Assembly (NCBI GenBank): GCA_014529385.2
Contig: CM043962.1
Location: forward strand, 129,962,574-130,026,573
Direction of reading: 5' to 3'
Length of the DNA stretch: 64,000 nt
Source of the DNA: Adiantum capillus-veneris
Taxonomy: Eukaryota; Streptophyta; Polypodiopsida; Polypodiales; Pteridaceae
Shown: piece by piece, positions 12,540 through 24,299 of the stretch
How positions within the stretch are numbered: position 1 is the first letter of the stretch
Layout of the letters: each line of letters begins with the position of its first letter
Position numbers and translations under genes: made by a program
The notes under the pieces: model-generated
The model's input: only the letters and a program-made list of their open reading frames with translations
Databases searched by the model: none
What the model was told of the DNA's origin: nothing

Positions 12540-13545
12540 AAACTGGCCTAGAGACATCCTACGCGTAGGATGTCTATATGCTCAGAATTTAACAAAATTT
12601 GGTTGAGAGACTCCCCTTAAGTCCAGCAACACAATGGTATGCTCAGAATTTCATTTGAACCTAAAAATGGCCTTGAGACATCCTACGCGTAGGATGTCTT
12701 TTTGCTCAGAATGACTTGAAATTTTCACCCCAGCTTCTCCTTAAGGTGCTGATCACTGTGGTATGCTCAGAGGTTGATTTGGAGTGCTAAATCATGGTGA
12801 AGACATCCTACGTAGGATGTCTAAGTGCTCAATATTGCCCCAAACTTGAGCCACAACTTCCCCTTGATGTCAGCAACCCAATGCTATGCTTATATTTTAA
12901 TTTGGATGTCAAAAGACCCCCAAAACTAGCTATTCTTGCCTTTTTCAGTCAAAAGTGCTAAAGTCCGCTCAATCTTCCCTTTCACTGACCCAAATGAGAT
13001 GAAATTTATCACATGCACTCAATACAACATTTAGAACATGCCTATGGAGTCATCCTATGGTTTGGTCTCAAAATTAGGCCTTGGACACAATTTGGGTAGG
13101 ATGTCTGGCAATTTCAGTCTATCTGGTCTTATCCTGTCAAGATATGGTCAAATTCACTTTTCGGGTGTAAACAGGGTAAAACCTACCTTCTAAACACATT
13201 GGTAACCTCAGATTTTCAAAAAAGTGCCCAGATCACCCTGTAGACATCCTACCTACTGCTGATTTTTTGAGACTGAAGTGTCCCTGATGCTTCCTTATGC
13301 TCTCAACAAGTGCAAGTATGCTTCACAATTGCAAAAGCATGCAAAAATCACTCAATTGAGCCTTTGCTGAAATTTTACGTTTTTTGACTCCGCCTTTTGG
13401 CTTTTGGTCAACAAAAATAGACAAAAACACCCAAGTCAATATGAAAATAGGGTAAAATCTACCCTCTGAACCCACTGGTGCAGTCAGAATTTTCAAATTT
13501 GGTCTCCAAAACCCCCTTGAGACATCCTACGCGTAGGATGTCTAT
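12540..13545 (-). repeat. Leader palindrome array of element A, word GACATCCTACGCGTAGGATGTC
   Basis: Perfect palindromes at 12552-12575, 12676-12699 and 13520-13543 (24 bp each) and 12801-12822 (22 bp), plus half sites near 13101 and 13242. The first three are 124-125 bp apart within tandem units that also share TGCTCAGAATTT and a CCCCTTAAG/GATGTCAGCAA block. The array lies between PBS and gag, so it is in the 5' untranslated RNA. Confidence 0.92.
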
Positions 13546-14069
13546 GTTTACAGAATTGCAGGTTTTCTTCACAGAACCCTTGCAAATGCTCTTTTATATG
13601 CACAGCATCAGTCAGTCATACAAAAAACATCCACAAAAGCTTGTTTAATGCATTTTTACCCTCAAAAGCACACTTTTCTGTGATTTCAAATGCAATCAAG
13701 CACTTTAGCAAATAATTCAGTGACGAATAGCTCTAGATCAGAATCGGATCACTTACCTAAAGCTACTCCTACAAATCATATGGGGTTTTGCATCTGAGTA
13801 GAAAAACGCTTCACTGCCACACACGGACTAGTAAACGCTTTTATCACCTCACAAATCACTCGACCACCAAAAACTACTCTAATCCACATATCGTAACTAA
13901 ACCTATCTAGTCGCAGACCCTCGGCAAGACACACGTTGCCTGGCTATCCACTTGATCGCGGAATATCCTCTTCCGGATCCATTTAAGAAAAACGCTTTCT
14001 TTAGCCGAAACTAAATCAAGCAACCATCACACGAGTGTTAGTAGGAAACCTACTTAGGTCCTTGTGTCG

Positions 14070-14084
14070 CCGGCAACGGCGCCA
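14070..14084 (-). other. Primer binding site, tRNA-Asp type
   Basis: The plus strand reads CCGGCAACGGCGCCA, identical to the last 15 bases (with CCA) of plant tRNA-Asp as I recall it. It ends one base before the LTR edge at 14086. This is the PBS type reported for Athila-like elements. Confidence 0.85.
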
Positions 14085-14085
14085 A

Positions 14086-14556
14086 TGTTGGACGGAGCAA
14101 CTCACACACCCATGAAGTGCATGTATCTCGCGTGGAATGCTTGGCGTTGTCGCGTAGCTCTCCTCGAGCCTACAACAATGGTGCAGTAGGATCTCCAATG
14201 TGTTGAGCAAGCAGGGCGTAGCGAGAGGATAAAGCTCACGCTCACTCTCTTTCTCTCTCACACACAGTAGACGGCAGCGCTAAGTTTTGATTATGAAAAA
14301 TTCTCTTTTACAAAATGACCTAGGTACCTTATATACTAAGGCTACCTTAGGTTTAACCAAAAATGGGGTTGAAAGGGTCAAATGGCTTTGTATTTACAAT
14401 CTGGAAGTGCCATTGCACCCCGGATTCTGAAACTAGAATAACTACTCATTACAAATGATTTTTATAGCCATAATCCGCAGCATTTCATAACTCGCAAAAG
14501 ATAAGACTTTGGTATGAAACTTGAGTTATGTTGTGTTGTTGACCCAGCGGTCAACA
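14086..14556 (-). repeat. 5' LTR of element A, internally deleted
   Basis: 471 bp, with both ends matching the 3' LTR but lacking the equivalent of 4561-5046, which lies downstream of the TATA box (R/U5 side). The deletion joins CATGAAGTGCATGTA to TCTCGCGTGG. As reverse transcription normally makes both LTRs equal, it probably arose after insertion. Confidence 0.92.
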
Positions 14557-14689
14557 GGCCCACACACTTGAAAAAACATGAATGTCCTATCCATGTGTTA
14601 TGCTTACAAGATGTTCTTGTTGGCAGATGCTAACTAGCACAAAAAGCGCAACACGTTAACATGCTTTCATCCCATGCATGTGTTCAAAC

Positions 14690-15560
14690 ATATTTTGTAA
14701 AGGCCCATAGAATTTGGATCACCAAACTGACCAAAAACTTGGTAAAAACTGAAATCTGTACTGATCGTCGAGAACTTGAGTGTAAATTGGAAAAAATTTG
14801 TTCAAACTCAGTGAACTTGACTCATAGGCTTATATTGAAGTGTTAAACAAGTGTACATGCTCATTTAACAAAAAAAATGAAAAAGTTTACCAGAAGTAAA
14901 TAATCGCGATTATTTACTTTTGTCCCATTTTTCAACTTTTTTGACCTACCCAGCATACCACTAGTTTTAACATGATATATTAAGCCCACAAATCAAATTT
15001 GGTAAGAATTGGATCATTGGAGTGAAAATTGTGGCCAAATTTGCAAGGTTAGTTTTCAGACATAAAATTGTTGACCATTTGAACAGGGATTATCCAAACT
15101 TGATGAAACTTTGCTAGGGAGCTTAAGTTGAGCTGCTTAACCATTCTGTGTCAACATTGTGGCAAAAACTTGCATAAAAATAGTGGAAGTAAATAATCGC
15201 AATTATTTACATCTGCTACAAAATTGGATAATTTTACATTTGAGTATACCACAAGGTCAAGCATATCAAGTAGACCACACAAAACAAATTTGGTGAAATT
15301 TGGATCACAAAAGTGCCAGATTCTTGAAAACTAAGTCTGTGGACACGAAACCGTTGATAGTGAAACTTGTCCAGAGACCTTAACAAGTTGAATACTTGGC
15401 AAAACAAGCCAAAAAGGGTAAAAATTTGAGAAAAATAAATAATCATGATTATTTACTTCTGATACACAGAAACACCATTTTGGACTTTTGAGCTTGTACA
15501 GTGTTAGACCAACATAATACAAGGCCACCGGTCAATTTTGGATTCAATTGGATCCAAATT
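14690..15560 (+). repeat. Leader tandem units of element D with TAAATAATCGCGATTATTTA palindromes
   Basis: Three diverged units. Palindromes: 14894-14919 (26 bp, perfect), 15189-15210 (22 bp, one mismatched pair), 15436-15455 (20 bp, perfect, centre changed to CATG). Spacing is about 293 and 246 bp. Each is followed by a related stretch, ACCACA...AAATTTGGT..AA.TTGGATCA, so the units are tandem copies, not chance palindromes. Confidence 0.88.
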
Positions 15561-15833
15561 AGTACATGTTTACTCATTTTTAGGTTGCAAATTAGTCCTT
15601 TGGCTTTTTGTAAAAGTAGAATATGAAAGTCTCAATTACCGACTCACTTAGCTCAATTTGAAGTGATACACATAGACCAATCACAATAGTTAGCAAAATT
15701 TGTACAGTCTTTGTGAAAGAATAGCTAACTTGATTAAAACTAATTAATAGAGGAATCAGTTTGCAGACAAGGAATTGAAAGCTTGACAGAAGTTGCAATA
15801 AAGTCAAGTGGAAGAAGCTAACAAGTCAATCAG

Positions 15834-17620
15834 ATGGTAAGTACTCTATCTAGGGCTTCACAAGTCTATATGAACCTTAGATCTGGTCGTATATTAGCAA
15901 ACCAAGGCATATTTGGAGAGACCGCTAGTAGAGTATCACAGAAGAGAGTGTCAATCAAGGCAATCACTTGGACACTATCTTTGAAGAAGTCTCAGATACT
16001 TTTTCAAAATCAACATCTGAAATGTCTTCCTATTCGACTCATTCATGAACCAGCACATACTCACCTTTAATAAGACTAATCGCCATGGAGCTCAAGTTTA
16101 CCTAGATCCTAATGAAGAGTATGCTATTCACATTGATGACCACCATGACATAGAGTTTGAAGAGAAAATCAAGACAAACAAACAAGAAATGTACATGGAT
16201 AAAAACAAAACTCGGTATTTACAAGTTGAAAACCATGATGTGATAGACAAATGGGGGTTAGAAGTAAATAACATAATTCTAGATATGGCCGCAAAAGAAG
16301 GACCACCAACCTTAGAATTTGAGAGATACAATCAAGTTGATATGAAGCCTTTGAAATGGCTTAGCAGAGATAATCCTATGATCGGAGTCTATTGTTGGGA
16401 GGATACAAACGTCAAAGATTTTCTATGGACTTCTCATTCCAAATCAGGACAATTAACAACCATGAAGATCATCTATATCTTCAAAATAGAAAACAAGGGA
16501 TCAATAGATCTACCAACCTACCTATTTAGGCATTGTTATAACAATACCTTTGTTATGATGAGTACTGAAGAGGTGGAACAAACCAAATACCAAGGGTACT
16601 CCATTAGAGACAGGATATTGGACCAAGGACTAGAAACTATTCCAAGAGATGAACTCCATGAGAGATCTTTTGAGAGAAATGTTAAAAAACCCAAAACTAC
16701 CTCCTCATGAAGAAAACCGGGTGACACTAAAGTCAGTTTAGGGCTACATGAGTCATTATTTCCAATAGATTGGTTTGAAGGACTCGAAACAGGACCAACT
16801 ACCAATAGGAGACCCAGGAGTTGAACCAAATCGACGTGTCAAGCCATCTGATTTTAAAAAATGGGTCAAAAAATACAGTGGATCTGGTCCTAAGGATAAT
16901 CTAAGTGAGAAAACAACATCCACCAAAGCAGCACAAGTGGGAACTATTGCTACAGCACCGCTTACAGCCATAGAAGACATGCTCAAAAGGATGAATGAAA
17001 TGACAAATAAGATGCAAAAAGGGACCAGGCAAGGGATACCTCAACAGGGACAACCAATTAGGCCGCATAAATGGTGTGTAATCGAAGATAAATGGACCAA
17101 CCATGAGACCAATGAATGCTATTACCGACCAAAGTATGATGGGAATGTTCAATACATGCCTATGAGGCCACAAGGACAAACCATGTACAAATATCAACCT
17201 AATATGGCCCCATCTCAAAGACCACCGATGGGTATGGAAAGACCTCAACCCGTGTTGGGTCAAAAACCTCCATATCCTGGACATAATGCAGTGCCTGTCA
17301 AGTACATGCATTCAGAGGGAGTCATAGATGAACAAGCACTAGTGCTTGTTACACCCTATGTTGAGCCTAGTCCATCTATTATAATGGTAGAAGGAGATTG
17401 GTATAATTCACATCCACCACCAATGGAAGAACCTGTAACTTATACTACACCAGAGATTACACCAATGTACTATGTAGCTAATCAAGGTGTTAGACCTCCA
17501 ATGGTAATACCCATGATTAAGCCAAGAACTAGAAATTGTCATAAATGTGGTGTAGATGATCATTGGAAAAATGAATGCCCAGATCCTGACAAGAACATTA
17601 AGCCAATTGAAGCTTTTTGA
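15834..17620 (+). pseudogene. Element D gag, capsid core missing
   Basis: Open segments 15834-16070, 16045-16710 and 16775-17620. VKPSDFKKWVKKYSG matches VRPSQVQKWVNEKYSG of element A, but where A continues into the Retrotrans_gag core, D jumps to a linker (about 16890-16990) before the shared KWCVIEDKWTNH...ECYY block. About 150 residues of capsid core are therefore absent. The C-terminus has a classic CCHC knuckle, CHKCGVDDHWKNEC (17537-17578), which would bind element RNA. Two frame breaks, near 16060 and 16710. Confidence 0.8.
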
Positions 17621-17695
17621 ATGCAATGTTTCAAAAAGCGATGACAGTTCCCTGAAGATTCTCCAAAACATCCTTTAAAAAAGGGTAAAACAATA

Positions 17696-18350
17696 GTGAA
17701 CGCAGTCCAAGTGATACCTAGTAGCTCATCAGAGAGTGAACCTATTGTTACAATCAAGGTAATCACCAAAGCCCAGGCTAAGAAAAAGAAACATAACTCC
17801 TATGATGATTTGGAGAATACTAAAACTTCCTCTCAAAAGACCAAGAGAAGCAGAAGCAAAAGGTATGAGATGAGAAAACAAAAACAAAGAGCTGAAACCA
17901 AGGAGAAAGAAAAGAAACTATTCTAGGAAAAAGTGAAAGAAAGTGGAAGTGAAATCAAGAAAACCACAGTGAAATCTGAAGGATCAATTTTGGTAGACAA
18001 AATTTTTGAGCCAATAAATGCAGCCTTGGAAGCTTACCAAAGCGGGACTTAAAGCAATTTAAAACATGAAAAACAAATGCAAAAATTATCCTTCTCTAGA
18101 TATGGAAGCAGCTAAGCTTGAAGCTTATTCAAATTTGGTAAGAATTACTCAAGAGATGCTTGAAAAACAAAAACCCAAGCTCGAGAGTGTAGCAAAACCT
18201 AAGGAGCTTGTGGTAGGAACCAATAAAGAGAAATTTGAAGTGGTGGTAGAAACCCACCTTGAAACTAAAGAATCAGAACTCATAGTGCGTGATAGTGAAG
18301 ATGCCTTAGATGGAATTCCATTCGTAGAAGAAGACTGGCTAGGACACTAA
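17696..18350 (+). pseudogene. Element D gag-protease linker
   Basis: Segments 17696-17926 (very basic: KTKRSRSKRYEMRKQKQ) and 18066-18350 (acidic). They match element A's region after the zinc knuckles (VITKAQAKKK like VVTRSQAQKK; VDKIFEPINAALEAY like VEKVNETLDALLKAY). At least two stops separate the parts. Likely unstructured, possibly RNA-binding. Confidence 0.6.
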
Positions 18351-18440
18351 TGGAAAAAAGTTAGAGAGATTAATGATGGGAGCCTAACTCTGAAGTCAGC
18401 TCCTATAGAGGACGTTTGGTTAGAAAATCTACCTCCTCAT

Positions 18441-19120
18441 ATGGATATGGATGTACAATCCTTGTATGGGGATTGCATATCTGAAGCTTCAAGAACGTCT
18501 AAACCAATGACTCTGAAAACACTACCCTCGTACTTGGGAGATAACAAAGATGAATCCATAGTGTGTAAAATCACTCAGATAAAAAAGAGTGAAACAGATT
18601 CTAGAGGTAGACAACATCCATTAAGTCATGTCTACACCCATTCAATGCACTCTTACTTTAGGAGAACGGTTAAAAATCAGACCATACTTATGGAATGATT
18701 TATAGAAAACTCTAGAGAAGGTGGGGATAACAGGGCTAATCGTGAAAAATTTGGAAAAATTGAAGCACAAATTGGATAACAAAGAGATTAGATCCATTCC
18801 AATGAACAAAGTCAGAGAATGCTACAAAGAGGAAGAAGGAAACACAACCCTTCCAGTGAGATATAATGATATAGAAACCATGGCAATATAGGATAGTGGG
18901 GCAGGCATAGCCATAGCCACAAAAGCAGTATGGGAACCATGGGAAAAATCATCCATTACACAAACTCGACTGAAATTGCAGTTGGTTGATGGATACATCA
19001 AAAGACCCTTAGGACTGCTTGAAAACGTGATAGTTAATCCCTATGGATTGATTATCAACACACTTTTGCAATAGTGGACTTTGGAAAGAAACTCAATTAT
19101 GAAATCATCTTGTGAAGACC
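18441..19120 (+). pseudogene. Element D retropepsin (protease)
   Basis: The frame holds PSYLGDNKDES, then after breaks GNTTLPVRY, a stop codon, DSGAGIAIATKAVW near 18895-18940, and LKLQLVDGYIKRPLGLLENV. The catalytic D-S-G is kept, unlike element A, but a TAG stands directly before it and another stop replaces the glycine of the ILG-R motif (near 19113). Two other frame breaks are present. Inactive. Confidence 0.8.
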
Positions 19121-19124
19121 TTTC

Positions 19125-20140
19125 ATGCAACAAGTACAACTTATCCAGGATTGGGGAAACAATTATCTGTACTTGAAGCAAGTGGGATCAATAACAAGGG
19201 TTAGTCTAAAAGATCACACTTATAGAGATGTCATGAAAACACCCATACAAGAATTTGACTCAGTCTCTTCTGCTGAAACTAAGCTTCCATCTTGGTTGAA
19301 CAAAGACACACCTATTTGGATGTGCGGAGCCTCAGAAAACGGGAGCTTAAAACGAGAAGAATGTATCTTAGAAAGGGATTGCACGGATGAAGCCTATGTA
19401 CCTGAACCCTTTTTAGAGCATTTATTCAAGCCATTTGAGTGGAATCAAATTTTGGCAACAATGGTTGTGTGTGTAAATACGTCTATGCCTACTCAATTTT
19501 GTAACTACTCAATGAGGACGGCTATGACATAATTCCCATACAAATGATTTCAACCCTTCACATTGAAGACAAAATTCAAGAATCCAAGGACTTAATGAAA
19601 GATCAACAAGTCTTTTCAGACCTCTACTATGATGCAACAAATGAGTTACAAGAACATTGAGCTACCTCAGATGATTCGGGGTCAGAAAAAGAACATGTGA
19701 GAGCTAAACTACTCATGAAAGAAGGGGATGAAAAGTTTTTTGACTTTCCAAACCAAAAACCGACAAGACAGAAATGGTACAAGAGGAAAAGACACACCAG
19801 AAACTTGAAATCTAAACCTATGCCATCAGTCTCCAGTAGAATACAGTTTTTGATGCAGATAGATGCACATGATTGTGTCAAAGACAAAATCACTGGTATA
19901 TATCCTTTAAATGAAAAACGGAAAATATCAAAAACATTGAGAAAAACGAGAAAGGAAACTCAAGCAAAACCTAAATATCAGGACAAGGATTTAACCATGA
20001 CACGAGTTGAATGGAAAAATAAGTATCAAGAATTGAACAAAGATTTCAAGGAGATATATATAACTGAAATGGAAACCACTGAGGAGGAAGGTAAAGATGT
20101 AATGAGTGTTCCATCCTATTACAAGAAATATACTCTGTAG
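19125..20140 (+). pseudogene. Element D post-protease spacer and linker to RT
   Basis: 19125-19532 matches element A's spacer (QDWG, WMCGAS, GSLKREECILER, EPFLEH). 19697-20140 is a lysine-rich linker of 148 codons, with RVEWKNKYQELNKDFKEIYITEME likely helical. It lies directly before the RT. No function can be assigned. Confidence 0.6.
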
Positions 20141-20289
20141 GACCTAAAACTCATAGTCGAACAACCTATCAGGGAACTACAAAAACAGGGCGAGTCCTAC
20201 GAAGGACCTGAGAACGCAAAAAAGATAGATCCGACCAAACCAAGAGAAGAGCCTAGACCTACCTACATTGCAAAACGACCTGACTGAAG

Positions 20290-21660
20290 AAGAAGAATAG
20301 CTTTTGTTAAGCTTACTAAAAGAATACCAAGATATCTGCTTGGTCTTATAAGGATCTCAAGGGTGTTGATCCAAAAATCTGTCAACATACCATATCTATG
20401 AGAGATGATGCGAAACTAAGCAGACAAAGGCCATACACTTATAATGAGACATTTGTAAGAAATATCAAAGAGGAGATAGAAAAGCTAAAGGAAGCCGAAT
20501 TCATTTATGAAATTGAACACACAGATTGGGTGTCTCCAATTGTGGTAGTACCCAAGAAAAATAGAAAATTAAGGGTGTGTGTCAATCTCAAGAAAGTGAA
20601 TGCAACTACCATTAGAGACATCTTTCCTCTTCCAATCACTGAGCATGTTTTAGAAATGAGTTGCAAGAAAATAATCTTACATATTTTTAGATGGCTTTTT
20701 GGGATACAATCAACTTTTGGTTGACCCCAAAGATCAACATAAATTACCTTTGCAACTGAATGGGGTAATTTTTCCTATTGGGTTATGCCTTTTGGGTAAC
20801 CAATGCTCCTACCACTTTTCAAAGATTGATGAGCCACGCTTTTAAATGATATCTTCGGAATTTCTTGGAAGTATATATGAATGATCTATGTGTACATTCA
20901 TCAATCCGGGCTGATCATTTTGAACACTTCAAAAAGGTACTCGAAAAATGTAGACTTTATAGGATTTGCTTAATTTCTGAAATTTGCACATTTATGAATA
21001 GACAAGGAAACATTCTTGGACATATAGTGTCTAAAAATGGCATAGCTAGATATGGATAAAATTCATGTTATTGCTGATTTTCCTAGAGCGACAATAGTCA
21101 AAGGGGTTCAAGATTTCGTGGGACATTGTGGATATTACAGACGATTCATTTACATGTACGCTATAATTGCAAAACCCATTTACTGCTTGATTACACTCTT
21201 TCAATGGACTGATGAGTGTGAAGAATCCTTCATGAAGATTAAGCAAGCTCTCACTTCAGCCCCAATATTGAAAGCACCAGATTGAAATAAGGTATTTCAG
21301 ATACATGTAGATGCTTTCAATTTTTCCACTAAGTGTATACTAGCTCAACCAGGACACAAAAAATTTGATTTTCCTATTTCTTATGCTAGTAGACAATTGA
21401 ATATGGCAGAGAGAAACTATACAACCACCGAAAGGAAACGATTAGGAATGATCTATGCCATAAAAAAGTATAGACATTATCTATTAGCTAAGAAATATGT
21501 GTTCTTTGTGGACCACCAAGCCTTACTGCAATTGGTTAACAAGTCATGCAACACAAGAAGAATAGTGAGATGATTCATCATTCTTTTGGAATTTGATTTC
21601 ACTGTAGTTGTAAAAAAGGGCACCACTCATCAAAGAGCAGATCATTTGTCAAGGATTATA
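20290..21660 (+). pseudogene. Element D reverse transcriptase and RNase H
   Basis: RT blocks in order: RQRPYTYNETF and EEIEKLKEAEFI, then WVSPIVVVPKKNRKLRVCVN (20524-20583), FPLPITEHVLE, TEWGNFSYWVMPFG, and VYMNDLCVHS at 20871-20900. The YxDD box reads YMND (20874-20885). RNase H follows: HVDAFNFSTKCILAQ (about 21304), PISYASRQLN, TTTERKRLGMIYA, FFVDHQALLQL and QRADHLSRI (about 21632). The RNase H acidic positions look kept. Several stops and frameshifts, e.g. after 20724 and at 21285 and 21573. Synthesises cDNA from element RNA in working relatives. Confidence 0.9.
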
Positions 21661-21889
21661 TCAAGAGAACCACCAAAGGGAGTAGACGATGATCTACCAT
21701 ATACATATCTGTTCTCCATAGAAATGATACCTCAATGGTCAAAAAATATGGCATCATTGATGACCATAGCTCAAGTGGATTTGCAAATACCACTTCCTAT
21801 TACAACCAGATTAATTGAGCAATTGTCTATGTATCAATTACTGGCTAGGAGGCTATACAAAATAAATCGAGATGTAATATTGCTTTAAG

Positions 21890-23110
21890 AAGAAAACCCA
21901 ATACCTAAGTCAAGCACATATTACCACAATAGGACTTCACTTTGTAGAAGATCAAACTATGCAACAGTCTTGAGACTTGGAGTATTTTGGCCAATTATGA
22001 GGAGTGATGTTCACTCATTTGTAAAAAAATGTCCTCAATGCCAGAAACACACACCCATACCTTATGTGACATTGTTCCAAATATCACTTGTTCCTAAGTG
22101 GAGTAACTATCTAGTTACTTACTTATCAAGCCAAACATTTCCTGAGGATATGAGTAAACGCCGCCAAAGAGAAATTGAAACTAAAGCAAGAGAATATGCT
22201 CTTATTGGAAACCAGTTGTATCGAAGTGGAAAGGATCAACATTTGTGTCTTTGTGCAAATGTAAATGAATATTCCCATTATAGAACAAGCACATGCTGGA
22301 TTAGCTAGAGGTCACTTTTCTAGTGAAACCACCGCAAGAGAAATCTTAATGGTAGGCATATGGTGGCCAACACTTTTTGCAGATGCCAAAGAATATGTTT
22401 GAAGGTGTGATGCATGTCAACGAGCAAAAATGCCAACCCGTGTAGATAGCATGCCTTTAAGACCAATGATGGGGGCTAGAGCTTTTGAAAAATGGGGTAT
22501 AAACTTTGTTGGGCCAATACAACCACCTGCTTATAGAACCCAATCTCAATATATCATTGTAGCTACATATTATTTGACTAAATGGACAGAGGCTAAAGCA
22601 ACCCAAAAGAATGATGCCAGAACCACAACTGCAGTCTTGTATGAGAATGTGTTCATAAGATATGGACTGTCAATAGAAATTTTTAGTGATAGGGGAACTC
22701 ATTTCCTCAATGAGGTAATTGAGTATCTACTAAATAAATTTATGGTCATCCATAACAAATTGGCTCCCTATCATCCATAAGCAAATGGACAAGCTGAGCA
22801 TACGAATAAAATTCTTAGCTCGATATTGACTAAAGTGGTTAGTTCAAGACGGACATATTGGGAAATGAATATCCATGCTGCTCAATGGGCTTATAGAGTT
22901 TCATTCAAGACAGCTTTAAATGCTACACCCTTTAACCTTGCTTATGGTCTTGATGCCATACTACCGCTATAATTTCTATTTCCGACACTAAGGGAAGCTA
23001 AGGATCTTGAGTGGATTGGACATGAATTTTCAGAGAGGCTTGAAGATTTAGAAAAGCGTGATGAGCAAAGGCTAACTGTTGTAGCTCACATCTATGCACA
23101 AAACTTGCGA
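21890..23110 (+). pseudogene. Element D integrase with two zinc-finger-like modules
   Basis: First module: QAH...GLHF, then GVFWPIMRSDVHSFVKKCPQC (cysteines near 22030 and 22039). About 110 residues later a canonical HHCC finger: HAGLARGH, then GIWWPTLFADAKEYV, a stop, and CDAC (22406-22417). The core has WGINFVGPIQ (first catalytic Asp replaced by Asn, 22502-22504), FSDRGTHF (Asp, 22688-22690) and ANGQAEHTNKIL (Glu, 22796-22798), with a TAA at 22778-22780. C-terminal NATPFNLAYGLDAILPL follows. Inactive. Confidence 0.88.
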
Positions 23111-23149
23111 AAACAAAAATAGCTTCTAATTCCCATCTAGTTACAAAAA

Positions 23150-24060
23150 TCTTCAAAAAACAGGACTTAGTTTTAGGATGTTCCCTTAAGCAACACATTC
23201 CCAAGTTTAAGAAAAAGGGAAACGAAATGTTTATCATTGAATATGTATCTCCAAGTGGAGCAATTAAGTTTTCCACTCTAGATGGCGAACCAATGGCTAA
23301 TTGGATTTGTGGATGCTATTTAAAGAAGTACAATTTTCCACTTATCAATGAACTGCTAGAAAAGATGCATGCAGTAAAGCAAAGAAAGATAAAACAATAG
23401 CAGGTTATTGATGAAGCCCAAGAGGAAGCTCGACTTTGAGTACAAAAAAGGAAAGTTGCTCTTCAAAATAAAAAAATACCTATTCCCATCAACACTCGGA
23501 ACTAGATGAATGACTATGGGAATTACAAAAGGATGCAGTATCAACAAATGATGAATTGTTAGATGGAATGGACCTTCACATCAAAGTACAACAGCAACGA
23601 ATCAGTCTTTGACTTCAAGAATATCAGCAATTAAAGGATGCAACAAGAACCCAACACCGACACTGGGCATAGTCAACTCAAATGTGATAATACATGGATG
23701 TTCATGTCGTCATCAGTTTGTATGCTTACCAGATGAGCACATGAATGAAATAACGATTCTTGGAATCTCACGGATGCGGATGTACAAGGCAATACCAGAT
23801 TGGGATACTAATCAGCTTAAGCTATCACCTAAAAGCGGACAACTCATTGTTCCAATTGCACCAAGAAATGAGGCACGGAAAGAAGGTTACCAGCAGAACA
23901 ACCCACGAAGCAATCAATCTTCTCAATCCTATAGACAAGAAAATTCTACAGATAGTATGCAAGGAGTCAGGCATATATGGGTACCAAAGGCACAACTTAA
24001 GGACAGGCCGATTTTGGCTCGAAACATCCTCGATTGTACCAAAGACAGTTCCAAGGTTTG
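23150..24060 (+). pseudogene. Element D integrase C-terminus and retropepsin-like remnant
   Basis: Up to 23398 it matches the C-terminal part of element C (PSGAIKFSTLDGEPM like PSGAIKLATLDGEVM; NELLEKMHAV like NDLLQRMYVA). From 23535: DELLDGMDLHIKV, a break, then PDEHMNEITILGISRMRMYK (23727-23790) and W-V-P-K near 23975. In element C the same place holds an active-site-like D-x-G-A; in D that segment is missing. PDEHMNE...LG resembles the second half of a retropepsin. Confidence 0.6.
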
Positions 24061-24299
24061 AAACACAAATAAGAGCATCTCCGAGTAGGGAACCTAAATC
24101 AAAATGGATTTGGCGGAAAAAGGAGCACTTATCTCTGATTTTTATGCCATATATTTTTAGTGGCGACTTGGACTTACCTGTTCAAGACCAGAAATCCAAT
24201 TCTATAAGTTCGAGAAATTTAGGCCTCTTCCATTGCGTTGGTCTTTGGATGCCACCATTTTGTCGAGTAGGGTGGAAAATTTTAGCTCTTGACTTGCTT

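Larger units (their letters stand above)
4521..14556 (-). mobile_element. Element A: Ty3/gypsy LTR retrotransposon, no RT/integrase
   Basis: A structurally complete 10.0 kb insertion. LTRs 4521-5475 and 14086-14556 begin TGTTG and end CAACA on the element strand. The 5-bp duplication GGCCC flanks it (4516-4520, 14557-14561). It has a tRNA-Asp PBS beside the 5' LTR and a polypurine tract beside the 3' LTR. The interior holds a palindrome-rich leader, gag, protease, a spacer domain and a W-[IVA]-P-K tail, then about 1.9 kb of non-coding 3' DNA. No reverse transcriptase, RNase H or integrase is present, so it depended on other elements. The PBS and gag order resemble the plant Athila/Tat side of Ty3/gypsy; the exact lineage is inference. 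Confidence 0.93.
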
